Source: an uncultured Helicobacter sp. (GTDB taxonomy: Bacteria; Campylobacterota; Campylobacteria; Campylobacterales; Helicobacteraceae). From it: 64,000 nucleotides of DNA. Position numbers and translations under genes: made by a program. Positions 1 through 8,775 of this stretch are shown in pieces. The stretch spans positions 124,001-188,000 of the forward strand of contig CALVDZ010000002.1 of assembly GCA_944326445.1 (NCBI GenBank), given 5' to 3'. The notes beneath the pieces are model-generated. The model saw only the letters and a list, made by a program, of their open reading frames with translations. It searched no databases and was not told where the DNA came from. Numbering within the stretch: the first letter of the stretch is position 1; each line of letters begins with the position of its first letter.

Positions 1-104
1 GCCTCATCGCGCTAAAGACTTTGTATATGGAATCTCTATGCAATCTCTATGGCGCGCTGGGTGGGGGGATAGAGTATCCTAGGGAGCTGCTAGAGGAGAG
101 ATGA
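1..104 (+). CDS. C-terminal end of a possible TolC-like outer-membrane efflux protein (partial)
   Basis: Frame 3 is open from the window edge to a TGA at 102-104 and ends in a peptide containing LYGALGGGIEYP. The motif LY-x-ALGGG is typical of the very end of TolC/NodT-family outer-membrane factors of RND efflux systems. Only about 33 residues are visible, so the call rests on that short motif. It faces truD tail to tail. The other two frames close earlier (frame 1 within 15 bases). Confidence 0.35.
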   Translation, partial: LIALKTLYMESLCNLYGALGGGIEYPRELLEER

Positions 105-242
105 TAATACCAAATGAGGGATTAGGGCACAAAATCCTATGTGCTGCCCCGCTAGCACACCAAAAAATATTATGACAAGCCTCGCCTCTGCTCACTGCTG
201 CCTACCAATACGCCTTTTAGTTGAGATTCTAGGCATTGCGCG

Positions 243-1364
243 CTAGCTTTGTGAGAGCGATCTATTGAGCAGTGTTTCTAGGAAAATCGTGGCATAGCTC
301 CCCTTTGGCAGAGCAAATTCTAACTCCATTTGCGCGACTTCGGGCTTATAAGTGTAGGCCACATCTTGCGCCCACACCCACGCATACCGCCTGCTTCCCG
401 CCTCGCGCAATCGCGTATCCACAAACGCCCTCTCTATCTCTAATGCCACGCCTTGCGCGCTTATGAGCTTTTTGCCACACAGCGCGCCGCTTGGGGCAAT
501 TTGCCGTTTGCTAAAGCGTGCAGATTCTATCCCCACATCATCGATCACAAACGCCCTGCCGTATGGATAATGCACCGCCACATCGCCACGCAGTAGCTTA
601 AAAAACTGCTCCTGCTCTTTGAGCGCGCAGAGCACCCCCTCATCGCACAATACACAATCTAGCACGCCATAGCCCCTAGCACTGCGCGCTAGCTCCCTTG
701 GGCTGCAAGTTTCTATCATCGCGCTTAGGCGCATACGCTCTAGCAGCCAGAGGTTAAAGAGGTGGCTTTGGTAGGCAAAGAGTAGGAAGCGCGCGATTTT
801 TTTATCACGAGTAATGCGGAGGTTTTCTAAGATTTTTTCGCCCTCTTGGTAGTTTTGTCCGTCTCTGCCAAATCGCTGATCCCCAAAGTAATTCGCAAAC
901 CCGCTATCTTTGAGCACTTCAAGCGCGTTTATGGCTTTTTGGGCTTCAAGGGGCGTGAGTTTTTTTAACCGCATAAAAAAGCTATTGCCCCTTAGGTGTC
1001 CCACGCGGAGTTTGTTGGTATGTGCCCTGTGCTCTAGCACCTTGATACCTCGCTCATTTAGCGACGCACTGCACGCGCTTAGCTTAGATTCAAAGCTGCG
1101 GGGGATTGAGAGGTATTGGTAAGTCGTGGCGTGCTTGTCCTTAAGCCCTGCGTAGCCAATTTGCGCGGATTTTAGCCCTAGGGTGTTGCTTAAAATCTCT
1201 ACCATCTCAAAGGTGCTAAGCTCTTTTTTGCGCACAAGCACGATGAGATGCTCTCCTACCCCGCTTGGCTCATACAGCGGGATCTCACGCACGACAAAAT
1301 CCCGCACACTCGGGCGGAAGTAACACGCAATGGGAGAATGAGTGAGATGGAAGAGTTTGCGCAT
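243..1364 (-). CDS. truD: tRNA pseudouridine(13) synthase TruD
   Basis: The 373-residue protein converts U13 of certain tRNAs to pseudouridine in the cytoplasm. The TruD catalytic segment GYAGLKDKHATTYQ lies near residue 71-84, with the nucleophilic Asp in LKDK; the later NYFGDQRFGRDG segment (about residue 158-169) is also diagnostic of TruD. Length is normal for the Campylobacterota form. The start ATG at 1364 is taken because the N-terminus begins directly with family sequence. It is divergent from the phosphate transporter gene with 82 bases between them. Confidence 0.96.
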   Translation of the reverse strand: MRKLFHLTHSPIACYFRPSVRDFVVREIPLYEPSGVGEHLIVLVRKKELSTFEMVEILSNTLGLKSAQIGYAGLKDKHATTYQYLSIPRSFESKLSACSASLNERGIKVLEHRAHTNKLRVGHLRGNSFFMRLKKLTPLEAQKAINALEVLKDSGFANYFGDQRFGRDGQNYQEGEKILENLRITRDKKIARFLLFAYQSHLFNLWLLERMRLSAMIETCSPRELARSARGYGVLDCVLCDEGVLCALKEQEQFFKLLRGDVAVHYPYGRAFVIDDVGIESARFSKRQIAPSGALCGKKLISAQGVALEIERAFVDTRLREAGSRRYAWVWAQDVAYTYKPEVAQMELEFALPKGSYATIFLETLLNRSLSQS

Positions 1365-1399
1365 ACAACAACCTTAGAAAAATTAAAGTTTTTTAAAAT

Positions 1400-1405
1400 T
1401 ATAAT
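1400..1405 (+). promoter_or_regulatory. -10 box of the Na/Pi transporter gene
   Basis: TATAAT in an A/T-rich stretch, about 41 bases before the ATG at 1447. There is no obvious -35 box, as is common in Helicobacter sigma-70 promoters. An AAGGA ribosome site follows at about 1437-1441. Confidence 0.5.
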
Positions 1406-1446
1406 ACAGCCCTTTGTGAAATCTGTGCAAAATCCTAAGGAAACCT

Positions 1447-3285
1447 ATGCAAACACTCAAAAAACTTTGGCTCCCCGCCGTGTGTCTCATCGCCATCTAT
1501 GCAATGAGTATCGATCCTTCTTTAACCGAGATTTTTGCGGGGATTGGGGTGTTTTTGTTTGGTATGATTTTTTTAGAAAACGGCTTTAAGGGCTTTAGCG
1601 GCGGGATCTTAGAGAGTATCCTCACAAAATGGACAAATAGCAAGCTAAAAGCCCTGCTTTTTGGCATTATCACCACAATCCTTATGCAAAGCTCCACGCT
1701 TGTAACCATCATATCCATCTCCTTTCTTTCAGCCGGGCTCATCAGCCTCGCTCAAGCCATTGGCATAGTCTTTGGGGCAAATCTAGGCACCACCACAGGC
1801 GGGTGGATCATCGCGGGCGTGGGTATGAAGATGGACATCGCCTCCATTGCTATGCCCCTCATTGTCCTTGCGATTTTGCTCGTGTTTCAAAAGGACAAAA
1901 ACATCAAATCCCTAGGGCATATCTTTGCGGGGATTGGGTTTTTTTTCTTAGGCATTGCGTATATCAAAAGCGGGTTTGAGGGTTACAAAGACGCGCTAGA
2001 TCTAAGCGCGTATGGGAGCGGAAGCCCAAAGGATCTCTTTATCTTTGTGATGGCGGGAATCCTCATCACCTCCATCGTGCAATCAAGCTTTGCCACACTC
2101 ACAATCATCATCTCCGCCCTAAGCACAGGCACCATCACTTATGACAACGCGCTAGGACTTGTGATAGGCACCAATGTCGGAGGCGTGGTAACCGCGCTTG
2201 TCGCCTCCTTTGGCTCAAATCTCGAGGGCAAAAAGCTCGCCATTACCAACACGATTTTTAACCTCATCATCGCCCTCATTGCGCTTGCGTTTTTGTCCTA
2301 TTTTAAGGGCATTGTCGATCTCATTAGCGAGCTTAGCGGCATAGGCGAGCAGGATTACGCACTCAAAATTGCGGTGTTTCATACATTCTACAACGCCCTT
2401 GCAGTGGCGATTATGACGCCTTATATCCAAGTGTTTGTGAAGTTTGCCAATACCTTCATAAAGAGCAAAAAGCCCGCCGATATGGACGCGCCTATCTATC
2501 TCAATGCAAACATCATCGCCTACCCGATGACAGCGACCCAAGCCCTCATCAACGAAGTTAAACATCTCTATGACAATGTCTTTAGCGTTATCGCGCATTC
2601 TCTAGGATTCTCGCGCTCTGATATTTGTGCCAATCTCCCCAAAGAGACGCTCCTAGCCAAAAAATGGTATAGCGACACAAGCAATGTCAATGATCTCTAT
2701 CATCATAGGGTAAAAGTCCTCTTTGACGCAATCATCGACTTTAGCACCAAAGCCCAAACCCACATCAACCAAGAGGATTTTATCAAGATAAGCAACGAAG
2801 CCAATGTGAGCGCGCGCAACCTCGCTGAAGCCACCAAAAATATGATGCTCCTTGAAAAAAATCTCAAAAAAAACGCCACGAGCCCAAATCCCCAAATCGC
2901 CCAAGAATACAACCTCATCAGAATCCAAATCGCCCAGCTCCTTGCCAAAATAAACTCGCTCAAACTCATAGAATCCACAAACTACCAAGAAATCGCTGAT
3001 ATCCTCAAGCAAGAGCGCAAAGCCCTCAAGCAGTTTGACAAACGCGCACTTATGCGAGTAGAAAAGATCATTATTGAGAGCAAAATATCAGCAAACTACG
3101 CCACTTCACTACTCAATGACATCGCCTTTGCGAGCAATATGGGCAAGGAAATCATCAAAGCAGTGGGCAAAATCTACAAAATCTCCCTGCTTATGCAAAA
3201 TAGCCAAGAGCTCCACAACCAAATCGATGATGAGCTCACGCACGAGGATTTGGAGGGCTCGCTCGATGAGATTGAAACGCGATGA
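1447..3285 (+). CDS. Na/Pi cotransporter family protein with PhoU-like C-terminal domain
   Basis: A 612-residue inner-membrane protein of the NptA/PNaS (SLC34-like) family, expected to import phosphate with sodium. The first about 320 residues hold the two repeated Na/Pi units, each with a QSS motif (MQSSTLVTIIS and VQSSFATLTIIIS) and the GANLGTTTGGW / GTNVGGVVTALVA pair. The last about 250 residues are helical, charged and PhoU-like, probably a cytoplasmic regulatory domain. It stands alone, followed 48 bases later by the Nif3-like gene on the same strand. Confidence 0.9.
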   Translation: MQTLKKLWLPAVCLIAIYAMSIDPSLTEIFAGIGVFLFGMIFLENGFKGFSGGILESILTKWTNSKLKALLFGIITTILMQSSTLVTIISISFLSAGLISLAQAIGIVFGANLGTTTGGWIIAGVGMKMDIASIAMPLIVLAILLVFQKDKNIKSLGHIFAGIGFFFLGIAYIKSGFEGYKDALDLSAYGSGSPKDLFIFVMAGILITSIVQSSFATLTIIISALSTGTITYDNALGLVIGTNVGGVVTALVASFGSNLEGKKLAITNTIFNLIIALIALAFLSYFKGIVDLISELSGIGEQDYALKIAVFHTFYNALAVAIMTPYIQVFVKFANTFIKSKKPADMDAPIYLNANIIAYPMTATQALINEVKHLYDNVFSVIAHSLGFSRSDICANLPKETLLAKKWYSDTSNVNDLYHHRVKVLFDAIIDFSTKAQTHINQEDFIKISNEANVSARNLAEATKNMMLLEKNLKKNATSPNPQIAQEYNLIRIQIAQLLAKINSLKLIESTNYQEIADILKQERKALKQFDKRALMRVEKIIIESKISANYATSLLNDIAFASNMGKEIIKAVGKIYKISLLMQNSQELHNQIDDELTHEDLEGSLDEIETR

Positions 3286-3333
3286 GGCAAAAACCCAAAA
3301 ACCTAAGAAACCAACCAAAGAAAGGCACAAGCT

Positions 3334-4110
3334 ATGAATCCCGCACAAAACGCAGCAGAATCTAAACGCAACAGCGTGGGCTATATGCACTATGTCTGCG
3401 ACTTCACCTCGCCCTTTAACACCCAAGAATCGTGGGATAACTCTGGGCTCAATCTCGGCTCGCTCACGCAAGAATTTGACAATCTCTACATCACGCTTGA
3501 GGTTACCCACGCTCTGGCGCACTCCGTATCGCCAAATAGCCTCATCATCACCCACCACCCGCTTTTTTTTAAAAGTATCAAGAGCTTTGATACTGCCAGC
3601 TATCCGTGTAATATCGCGCGTGAGCTCATCGCCAAAAACTGCGCGCTTATCGCTATGCACACAAACTTTGACAAAAGCCATCTGAATGAATACTTCACAC
3701 ATCAGATTCTAGGATTTTCACATTTTGTGCAAGATTCTCTGTATTGCCACGGCGCGATAGAAAAGACTCCATTTGCCGAGCTTGCCAACGCCCTAAAAGC
3801 AAAGCTTGGGCTAGAAAGCCTGCGTGTGTGCCAAGCCAGTGAATCTGTTGAGCATATTTTTGTGATTTGTGGGAGTGGGTTTAGCGAGATCGCCCACATC
3901 GCCGCGCTTACTCTCCCAAACAGCCTGCTTATTAGCGGCGATCTCAAATACCACGACGCGATGATTGCCAAATCCCTAGGTTTGAGCCTTATAGACATTC
4001 CACATTATGAGAGCGAAAAATATTTTACGCAAATTTTTCATTCCCTTTTGAAAAACGCGGGATATCAAGCTATAATTATGGATTGTGAAAATCCCATTAC
4101 ACACATTTAA
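3334..4110 (+). CDS. Nif3-like dinuclear metal centre protein
   Basis: A 258-residue member of the Nif3/YbgI/GTP cyclohydrolase I type 2 family. The metal-ligand motifs are visible: ITHHPLFF near residue 70, AMHTNFDKSHLN near residue 107-118, and SGDLKYHDA plus PHYESE towards the C-terminus. The biochemical role of the family is unsettled. The first 17 residues (up to GYMHYVCDF) are not family-like, so the in-frame ATG at 3385 is another possible start, but the first ATG has an AAAGG site. It lies 16 bases before the FlgZ-like gene, the same pairing as HP0959-HP0958 in H. pylori. Confidence 0.9.
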   Translation: MNPAQNAAESKRNSVGYMHYVCDFTSPFNTQESWDNSGLNLGSLTQEFDNLYITLEVTHALAHSVSPNSLIITHHPLFFKSIKSFDTASYPCNIARELIAKNCALIAMHTNFDKSHLNEYFTHQILGFSHFVQDSLYCHGAIEKTPFAELANALKAKLGLESLRVCQASESVEHIFVICGSGFSEIAHIAALTLPNSLLISGDLKYHDAMIAKSLGLSLIDIPHYESEKYFTQIFHSLLKNAGYQAIIMDCENPITHI

Positions 4111-4126
4111 CCCTTAAAGGAGTCCT

Positions 4127-4861
4127 ATGAACAAACATCTGCAATCACTTATCCAAATCGCAAACCTTGACAAACAAATCGATGACTTAGAGCCCAAAAT
4201 CACCCAAGCACGCAAAGAGCTAGATTCTAAAATAGCACAAAAAACCTCCACACTCCGCGCCATAGAGACACTACAAGAACAAAGCAAAAATCTCCAACAC
4301 GAAATAGCCCAAAACGATCGCCTCATACGCGAGACTTCCACGCGCCTAGAAGATATCGCTAAAAAGCAGCAAGAAATCCGCAACGAAAAGGAATTGCGCG
4401 CATTAAGCGTCGAGGAGGACATCGCTAAAGAAAATCTCACGCTTGCTAATGAGCAGATTCAAAAACTCCAAACAATCCAAAAAGCCAAAAATGATGAGAT
4501 AGCACAGCTCCAAGAGAGTATCGGCGAGCTAGATTCTCAAATCAGTGAGCTAGAGCAATCCACGCAAGGCGCGGTAGAAGTGATCAAAAAAGAGCAGCAA
4601 GAGATTTTCAAACAAAAGCAAGCAATCATCACCAAATCCGATATCAAAACCATCACATTTTATGAAAAAATCCGTCGATGGGCAAAAAACACGAGCGTGG
4701 TGCCTGTGTTTAAACAAGCGTGTGGCGGGTGCTTCATACGCCTAAGCGATCGCACCTATGCCGAGGCGCTTTCAGGAGAAAATTCCCTCACTACCTGCCC
4801 GCATTGTGGCAGAATCCTCTACCCCTCCGACAAGCAAACCTACCAAGAATGCGTGCAGTAG
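4127..4861 (+). CDS. flgZ: Zinc-ribbon coiled-coil protein, HP0958/FlgZ-like
   Basis: The 244-residue protein is a long coiled coil (about residues 5-170, rich in E/K/Q with leucine heptads) followed by a C4 zinc ribbon with CGGC and CPHC pairs. This is the architecture of H. pylori HP0958 (FlgZ), which is required for flagellation, binds RpoN (sigma-54) and has been linked to flagellin mRNA. An AAAGGAG site sits 6 bases before the ATG. Its position right behind the Nif3-like gene matches H. pylori. The assignment as FlgZ orthologue is by architecture and context. Confidence 0.85.
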   Translation: MNKHLQSLIQIANLDKQIDDLEPKITQARKELDSKIAQKTSTLRAIETLQEQSKNLQHEIAQNDRLIRETSTRLEDIAKKQQEIRNEKELRALSVEEDIAKENLTLANEQIQKLQTIQKAKNDEIAQLQESIGELDSQISELEQSTQGAVEVIKKEQQEIFKQKQAIITKSDIKTITFYEKIRRWAKNTSVVPVFKQACGGCFIRLSDRTYAEALSGENSLTTCPHCGRILYPSDKQTYQECVQ

Positions 4862-4900
4862 TTAAGCACGCAATGGATTTACATTAAGCCAAGGCTGCAT

Positions 4901-7003
4901 TTGCGAACGACAAACACACTTTTTCTTATCATAAGCCTTATATGTCTCTATATGCTTAGCTTCCTAGCTATGCGTGTGGTAATGCAGATTGTCTTTGTCC
5001 CAGAGGCGAGCGCGCAGGATTTGTGGATTGCCTATGAGATGGGCAGCAGGCTTGATTTGCGTGTGGTGTGTATGGGCGTGGCGGCTATCTTACTTTTTAG
5101 CTACGCCATCGCCCTCCTCGCACCCCTTAGCACGAGATTGCGCCAAGCCCGCGCAAGCACACAAGCGACTACTAAGGGAGGGGGAGTAGCACACAAAATT
5201 TTGCTCGCCTACATTGCTATCATAAGTTTCCTTGTATGTTTTAGCGCGATTGGGAATTTTTATTACTTCAAAACCTATCACACCCGCATTGATGCCTTTA
5301 TCTTTGGGATTAAAGATGATGATACACTTGCGATTTTGCAAGTGATATGGCAGGATTATCCCGTGCTACTTATCCTTGGTGCTTGCGTGCTCTATGCCTT
5401 TGTGTGCGCTCGCTTGGCTCGAGGGATTCTAAGCCTGCACCTCCCAAATTTGCGCAGTGTCTCTGCCATAGTCCTGCACATTATTGCCATTACATTGCTT
5501 TTCCTCGGTATCAGGGGCTCACTAGGCACGCAACCGCTCAAAGCAGACACCATCTACACCACCCAAAACCAAAGCCTAAACCACCTCATCTTTAATCCCA
5601 TTTTAGCCCTGCATTACGCGCATACACACTACAAAAACGCCATCAAGTTTCAACCCACAACGCTCACAGAGGGCACCGCGCTCCAAGCTAAGACTTTCCC
5701 CATCTTTTTTGCACACACACAAGGCATGAGCGAGCCTCTAGATTCTCTCCCTACCACAGAATCTACTGCCCCCAAATCCCCCGCCACACACTTCCCCGAG
5801 CCACAATCCTCCCCGCATATCGTTGCCGTGCTGATGGAGAGCTTTGCTTCCAATATGCTTGCGCTTGATGATGCCAAGGATTTTGACTTGCTAGGGAGTT
5901 TCCGCCCATATTTTGAATCGGGCAAGCGCAAGTACGCAGGGCAAAACGACTTTGTCTTTACACACTTTCTATCCGGAGGCAACCACACTGCCGCTTCCTT
6001 TGCCCTGCTTTTGCCTATCGCGCCCCACCCCACGATCTCGCTTAGCTCTGCCAAAGCCACCAAGCTCCCACTCACGCCTATTGATGTCTATAAAAAAGCC
6101 GGATATGAAGTCATTTTCATCACTTCAGGCAACCAAAATTGGTACAGCCTCGGGGATTATCTCAAAGTCTTAGGGGCGGATGCAGTGTATGATAGCAGCT
6201 ATATCGCCCAGCACTATCCACAGAGCAGGGCGAATGCGTGGGCGTTTGGCAATGCCGATGAATACGCGTTTTCTCTCGCCACCGAGATTTTGCTAGAGGC
6301 ACAAAAGCCCACTTTGCTCATAGTCCTCACGATCTCAAACCACCAGCCATTTGCCACGCCAAAGAGCTTTGAGCCCCCAACATACGCGCTAGATTCTAAG
6401 ATAGATTTTTTTAGCTACGACAATCCGCAGCGCATAAGGCTTTTGCTTGAAGCTTTTACCTACGCAAGCGATGCGTTTGGGAAATTTGTGAGTGAAGTCC
6501 GCAATTCCCCCACCCTCAAGGACAAAGTCATCATCGGAGCAAGTGGCGATCATCTCTGTCGCGATATGAAGCAGGGCGCAAACATTGCGCTTGATCACGC
6601 AGTGCCCTTCTATCTCTATATCCCCACGCACATTGCCAAAGACTTGGAGTTTGATCCAGCCACGCTTGGCTCGCACAAGGACATCTTCCCCACGCTCTAT
6701 GCGCTAAGTCTCAAGGAGTATGAATTTCTCTCGCTTGGCGGGCGCAATCTCTTTGAAACCCACAAAGAGGGCAATGCAAAATACGACTTCGCCTACAACG
6801 ACGCGGTGTGGATAGATAAAGAGGGTATCTATCCCATCGGCACGGACACGGGCTATCGCTATATCCTCAAAGATGGCGTGATAACTCCCCAAGAGCACTT
6901 CCAAATCCCAGAATCCAAAAGACAATTTATCGACAACTACCACAAACTTTCGTGGTGGCAGATAAATTACAGAATCTATGGCGACAAAGCCAAAGCACCC
7001 TAA
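4901..7003 (+). CDS. LTA synthase/OpgB-like sulfatase-fold transferase, inner membrane
   Basis: A 700-residue protein with about five N-terminal membrane segments (residues 5-220) and a large periplasmic alkaline-phosphatase-superfamily domain (about 300-660). Visible active-site elements are MESF (metal Glu), GGNHTAASF with the candidate nucleophile Thr, and ASGDHLC with the metal Asp-His. Family members transfer phosphoglycerol or similar head groups to glycans or lipids; in a Gram-negative the likely acceptor is a periplasmic glucan or LPS. The start is TTG with AAGG six bases upstream. In H. pylori this position after HP0958 holds the Kdo transferase gene instead. Confidence 0.88.
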   Translation: MRTTNTLFLIISLICLYMLSFLAMRVVMQIVFVPEASAQDLWIAYEMGSRLDLRVVCMGVAAILLFSYAIALLAPLSTRLRQARASTQATTKGGGVAHKILLAYIAIISFLVCFSAIGNFYYFKTYHTRIDAFIFGIKDDDTLAILQVIWQDYPVLLILGACVLYAFVCARLARGILSLHLPNLRSVSAIVLHIIAITLLFLGIRGSLGTQPLKADTIYTTQNQSLNHLIFNPILALHYAHTHYKNAIKFQPTTLTEGTALQAKTFPIFFAHTQGMSEPLDSLPTTESTAPKSPATHFPEPQSSPHIVAVLMESFASNMLALDDAKDFDLLGSFRPYFESGKRKYAGQNDFVFTHFLSGGNHTAASFALLLPIAPHPTISLSSAKATKLPLTPIDVYKKAGYEVIFITSGNQNWYSLGDYLKVLGADAVYDSSYIAQHYPQSRANAWAFGNADEYAFSLATEILLEAQKPTLLIVLTISNHQPFATPKSFEPPTYALDSKIDFFSYDNPQRIRLLLEAFTYASDAFGKFVSEVRNSPTLKDKVIIGASGDHLCRDMKQGANIALDHAVPFYLYIPTHIAKDLEFDPATLGSHKDIFPTLYALSLKEYEFLSLGGRNLFETHKEGNAKYDFAYNDAVWIDKEGIYPIGTDTGYRYILKDGVITPQEHFQIPESKRQFIDNYHKLSWWQINYRIYGDKAKAP

Positions 7004-7230
7004 CAAAAGCACGCGTCTTTTAAAGCCACAAGTCTATGCAATGCGCCGCCTTGTGTGGTTTTAGAAAATCTAAGACGCCCACAAAATCTATCCCGATAGA
7101 TTTAAAATCCTAAGAGAAAGTTAGATTCTAGATTCAGTAATTCAAGTTCAGAATCCAATCAAGATTCACAAAAACAAAACTTAAAATCTAGTCTTTCAGA
7201 TTCTAAGTAATTTACAAAATCTAGCGCAGA

Positions 7231-7348
7231 TTCAGAATCTAAACAACTCACACAATCCACCACTTCAAAAACCCTTATCAAGGCTTTGCCAAATATCAAT
7301 AATGTGCGCGATAGCGCAAGCCGAGCAGAATCTAAAGATTTAGAATCT
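7231..7348. repeat. Left arm of imperfect inverted repeat
   Basis: About 115 bases that reappear in inverted orientation at 7809-7925. Long shared blocks include AAGGCTTTGCCAAATATC, CCACTTCAAAAA and GCAGAATCTAAAGATT, with small indels between them. By eye the arms agree at roughly four bases in five. Confidence 0.75.
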
Positions 7349-7434
7349 TTAGATTCTGCCATTTTTGCACAGCAAAAATCACATAAAATGTGTAGCGCGG
7401 CAGCGCATACCACCCCTCGCCCGCTTCGTGGTGT

Positions 7435-7479
7435 GCAATCGTTGAGAAAAGGAGGCAGGAGTGCCTCCGCAACGATTGC
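7435..7479. repeat. 45-base hairpin
   Basis: GCAATCGTTG (7435-7444) is the exact reverse complement of CAACGATTGC (7470-7479). Inside it GGAGGCA (7451-7457) pairs with TGCCTCC (7462-7468) around a GGAG loop, giving two stems separated by an asymmetric bulge. It has the appearance of a REP-type palindromic unit. No U-tract follows, so it is not a standard terminator. Confidence 0.65.
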
Positions 7480-7597
7480 GCTAGAAGCGGAAAAAGCGAG
7501 GCTCTCCCCTTGTTTGCCGAAAAAGACCCAACGGGTTGCAAGCGAAGCGCAGCAAAAAAGCGGCGCTTTATCTTTTTCGGGGCTTTAGCGAGCGGGG

Positions 7598-7620
7598 AGG
7601 GGATAAACCCCTTTTTCTTT
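7598..7620 (+). terminator. Terminator-like stem-loop
   Basis: AGGGG (7598-7602), loop ATAAA, CCCCT (7608-7612), followed by TTTTCTTT. The stem is only five base pairs, so strength is doubtful. It may end transcripts coming from the upstream gene. Confidence 0.4.
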
Positions 7621-7808
7621 TGCGCAAACAAGCGACTTTGAGAATCTAGAAAATATCCGTGAGAATGCGATTCTAAGAAATTTAGAATCTACAGAATCTA
7701 GCGTGGAGATTCTCAAAAATGAAAAAACACAGAATCTAGGGAGCACAGAATCTAAAGTAGATTCAAAGACGATTACAGAATCTAACAATCAAAGAATCTG
7801 CAGAATCT

Positions 7809-7925
7809 AGATTCTAAATCTTTAGATTCTGCTAGGTATTGCGCTTGCGCGCTCCATTATTTGATATTTGGCAAAGCCTTGTTAGGATTTTTGAAGTGGG
7901 GGGCTTGTGTGATTGTTTAGAATCC
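7809..7925. repeat. Right arm of imperfect inverted repeat
   Basis: Reverse-complement counterpart of 7231-7348. Its outer end comes within about 25 bases of the -10 box that precedes the broken DUF2339 gene. Confidence 0.75.
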
Positions 7926-7948
7926 AACTAGTTTTAGCCTCGCTTTGT

Positions 7949-7954
7949 TATAAT
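7949..7954 (+). promoter_or_regulatory. -10 box upstream of the DUF2339 remnant
   Basis: TATAAT, 30 bases before the probable TTG start at 7985, which has an AAAGGA ribosome site. The promoter may still drive transcription of the pseudogene. Confidence 0.45.
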
Positions 7955-7984
7955 GCCGCGCAAAAGCGTTGCAAAGGATTTGCG

Positions 7985-8775
7985 TTGGACACATTGATTG
8001 CATTTGGCGTTGTTTTGTTTTTTGTCATACTCATCGGTGCGATACTCGGGATTTTTGCTTATAGCGCAAGCAGGCGTAACGCCACGCAGATAAACAACTC
8101 CGCGCACTCCTCTCAAAAACCACAAGCGAGCTCCACGCGCTGCAGGAGCGGCACAATACATTGCAAAAACGCTTTTATAGATTTTCTTTACAAACCACCT
8201 CCGTGCTTAAATCCCCGTCAAAAGACGCGCAAGACGCCGCCCCTAGCAAAGCCCCCTCTAGCGCGCCCCACACCATAGAATCTAGCCACACAGAATCTAA
8301 CACAGAATCTAGCGCGCAAATCCCTAAAATCCCTAAGCAAACCCCCGCACAGCACACAAAGGCCCTCACAGAGGCTACACCCACCAGCCCCATAGCCTCA
8401 CTCACGCCACAGCACGCATTCTCAAAGCCCCAAGCACCCAAAAAGGTGCGCGAGGCGCGCTTTAGCTTCGAGCAGCTTTTTACCCAAAAAATTATGGTCT
8501 TTGTCGCGGGGATATTTTTCATCTTTGCTGCGTTTTTCCTTATCCGCTATTCCATAGAAAATGCCTTGCTCACGCCTCTAGCGCGCATTATCCTCGCCCT
8601 TAGCTTTGGTTTGGTACTCATTATTGCAAGCTTTGTGTGTGCGTTCTTTATGCGCACAAACGCCCTTAGCACAGGCTCTGCGCTAGATTCTGTGGCGCAC
8701 TCTCCACACTCCCCACACTCCGCAGCACGCTTACCCACAACCCCAAAAGTGAGGCAAAAAGCACACAAAATGTGA
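7985..8775 (+). pseudogene. Broken DUF2339 membrane protein gene (frameshifted, 3' part lost)
   Basis: The reading frame starts at TTG 7985 with one membrane segment (LIAFGVVLFFVILIGAILG), then meaning passes to the next frame near 8075-8082: from there frame 1 reads a coiled coil (LRALLSKTTSELHALQERHN) that continues into the open frame from 8161. That frame has the DUF2339 signature RFSFEQLFTQKIMVFVAGIF and FFLIRYSIENALLTPLARI (about 8458-8600). Family members usually have 700 or more residues with many membrane helices; here family-like sequence ends near 8680, where the 3' end of the oppositely oriented permease gene begins. So it carries a frameshift and has lost most of its C-terminal part. 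Low-complexity sequence with AGAATCTA words fills the linker. Confidence 0.7.

Larger units (their letters stand above)
7004..7984. other. Gene-free region rich in AGAATCTA/TAGATTCT words
   Basis: No convincing gene lies between the sulfatase-like gene and the broken DUF2339 gene. The three open frames here have no family-like sequence and run through repeats and hairpins. The stretch holds well over a dozen copies of AGAATCT or AGATTCT, an imperfect inverted repeat pair at its outer parts, a 45-base hairpin and a terminator-like stem-loop. It looks like decayed or non-autonomous repeat DNA. Confidence 0.6.

Noticed and set aside
7286..7631. Two overlapping open frames of about 100 residues as genes
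   Set aside because: They run on opposite strands through hairpins and AGAATCTA words, have no start context and no family-like sequence.
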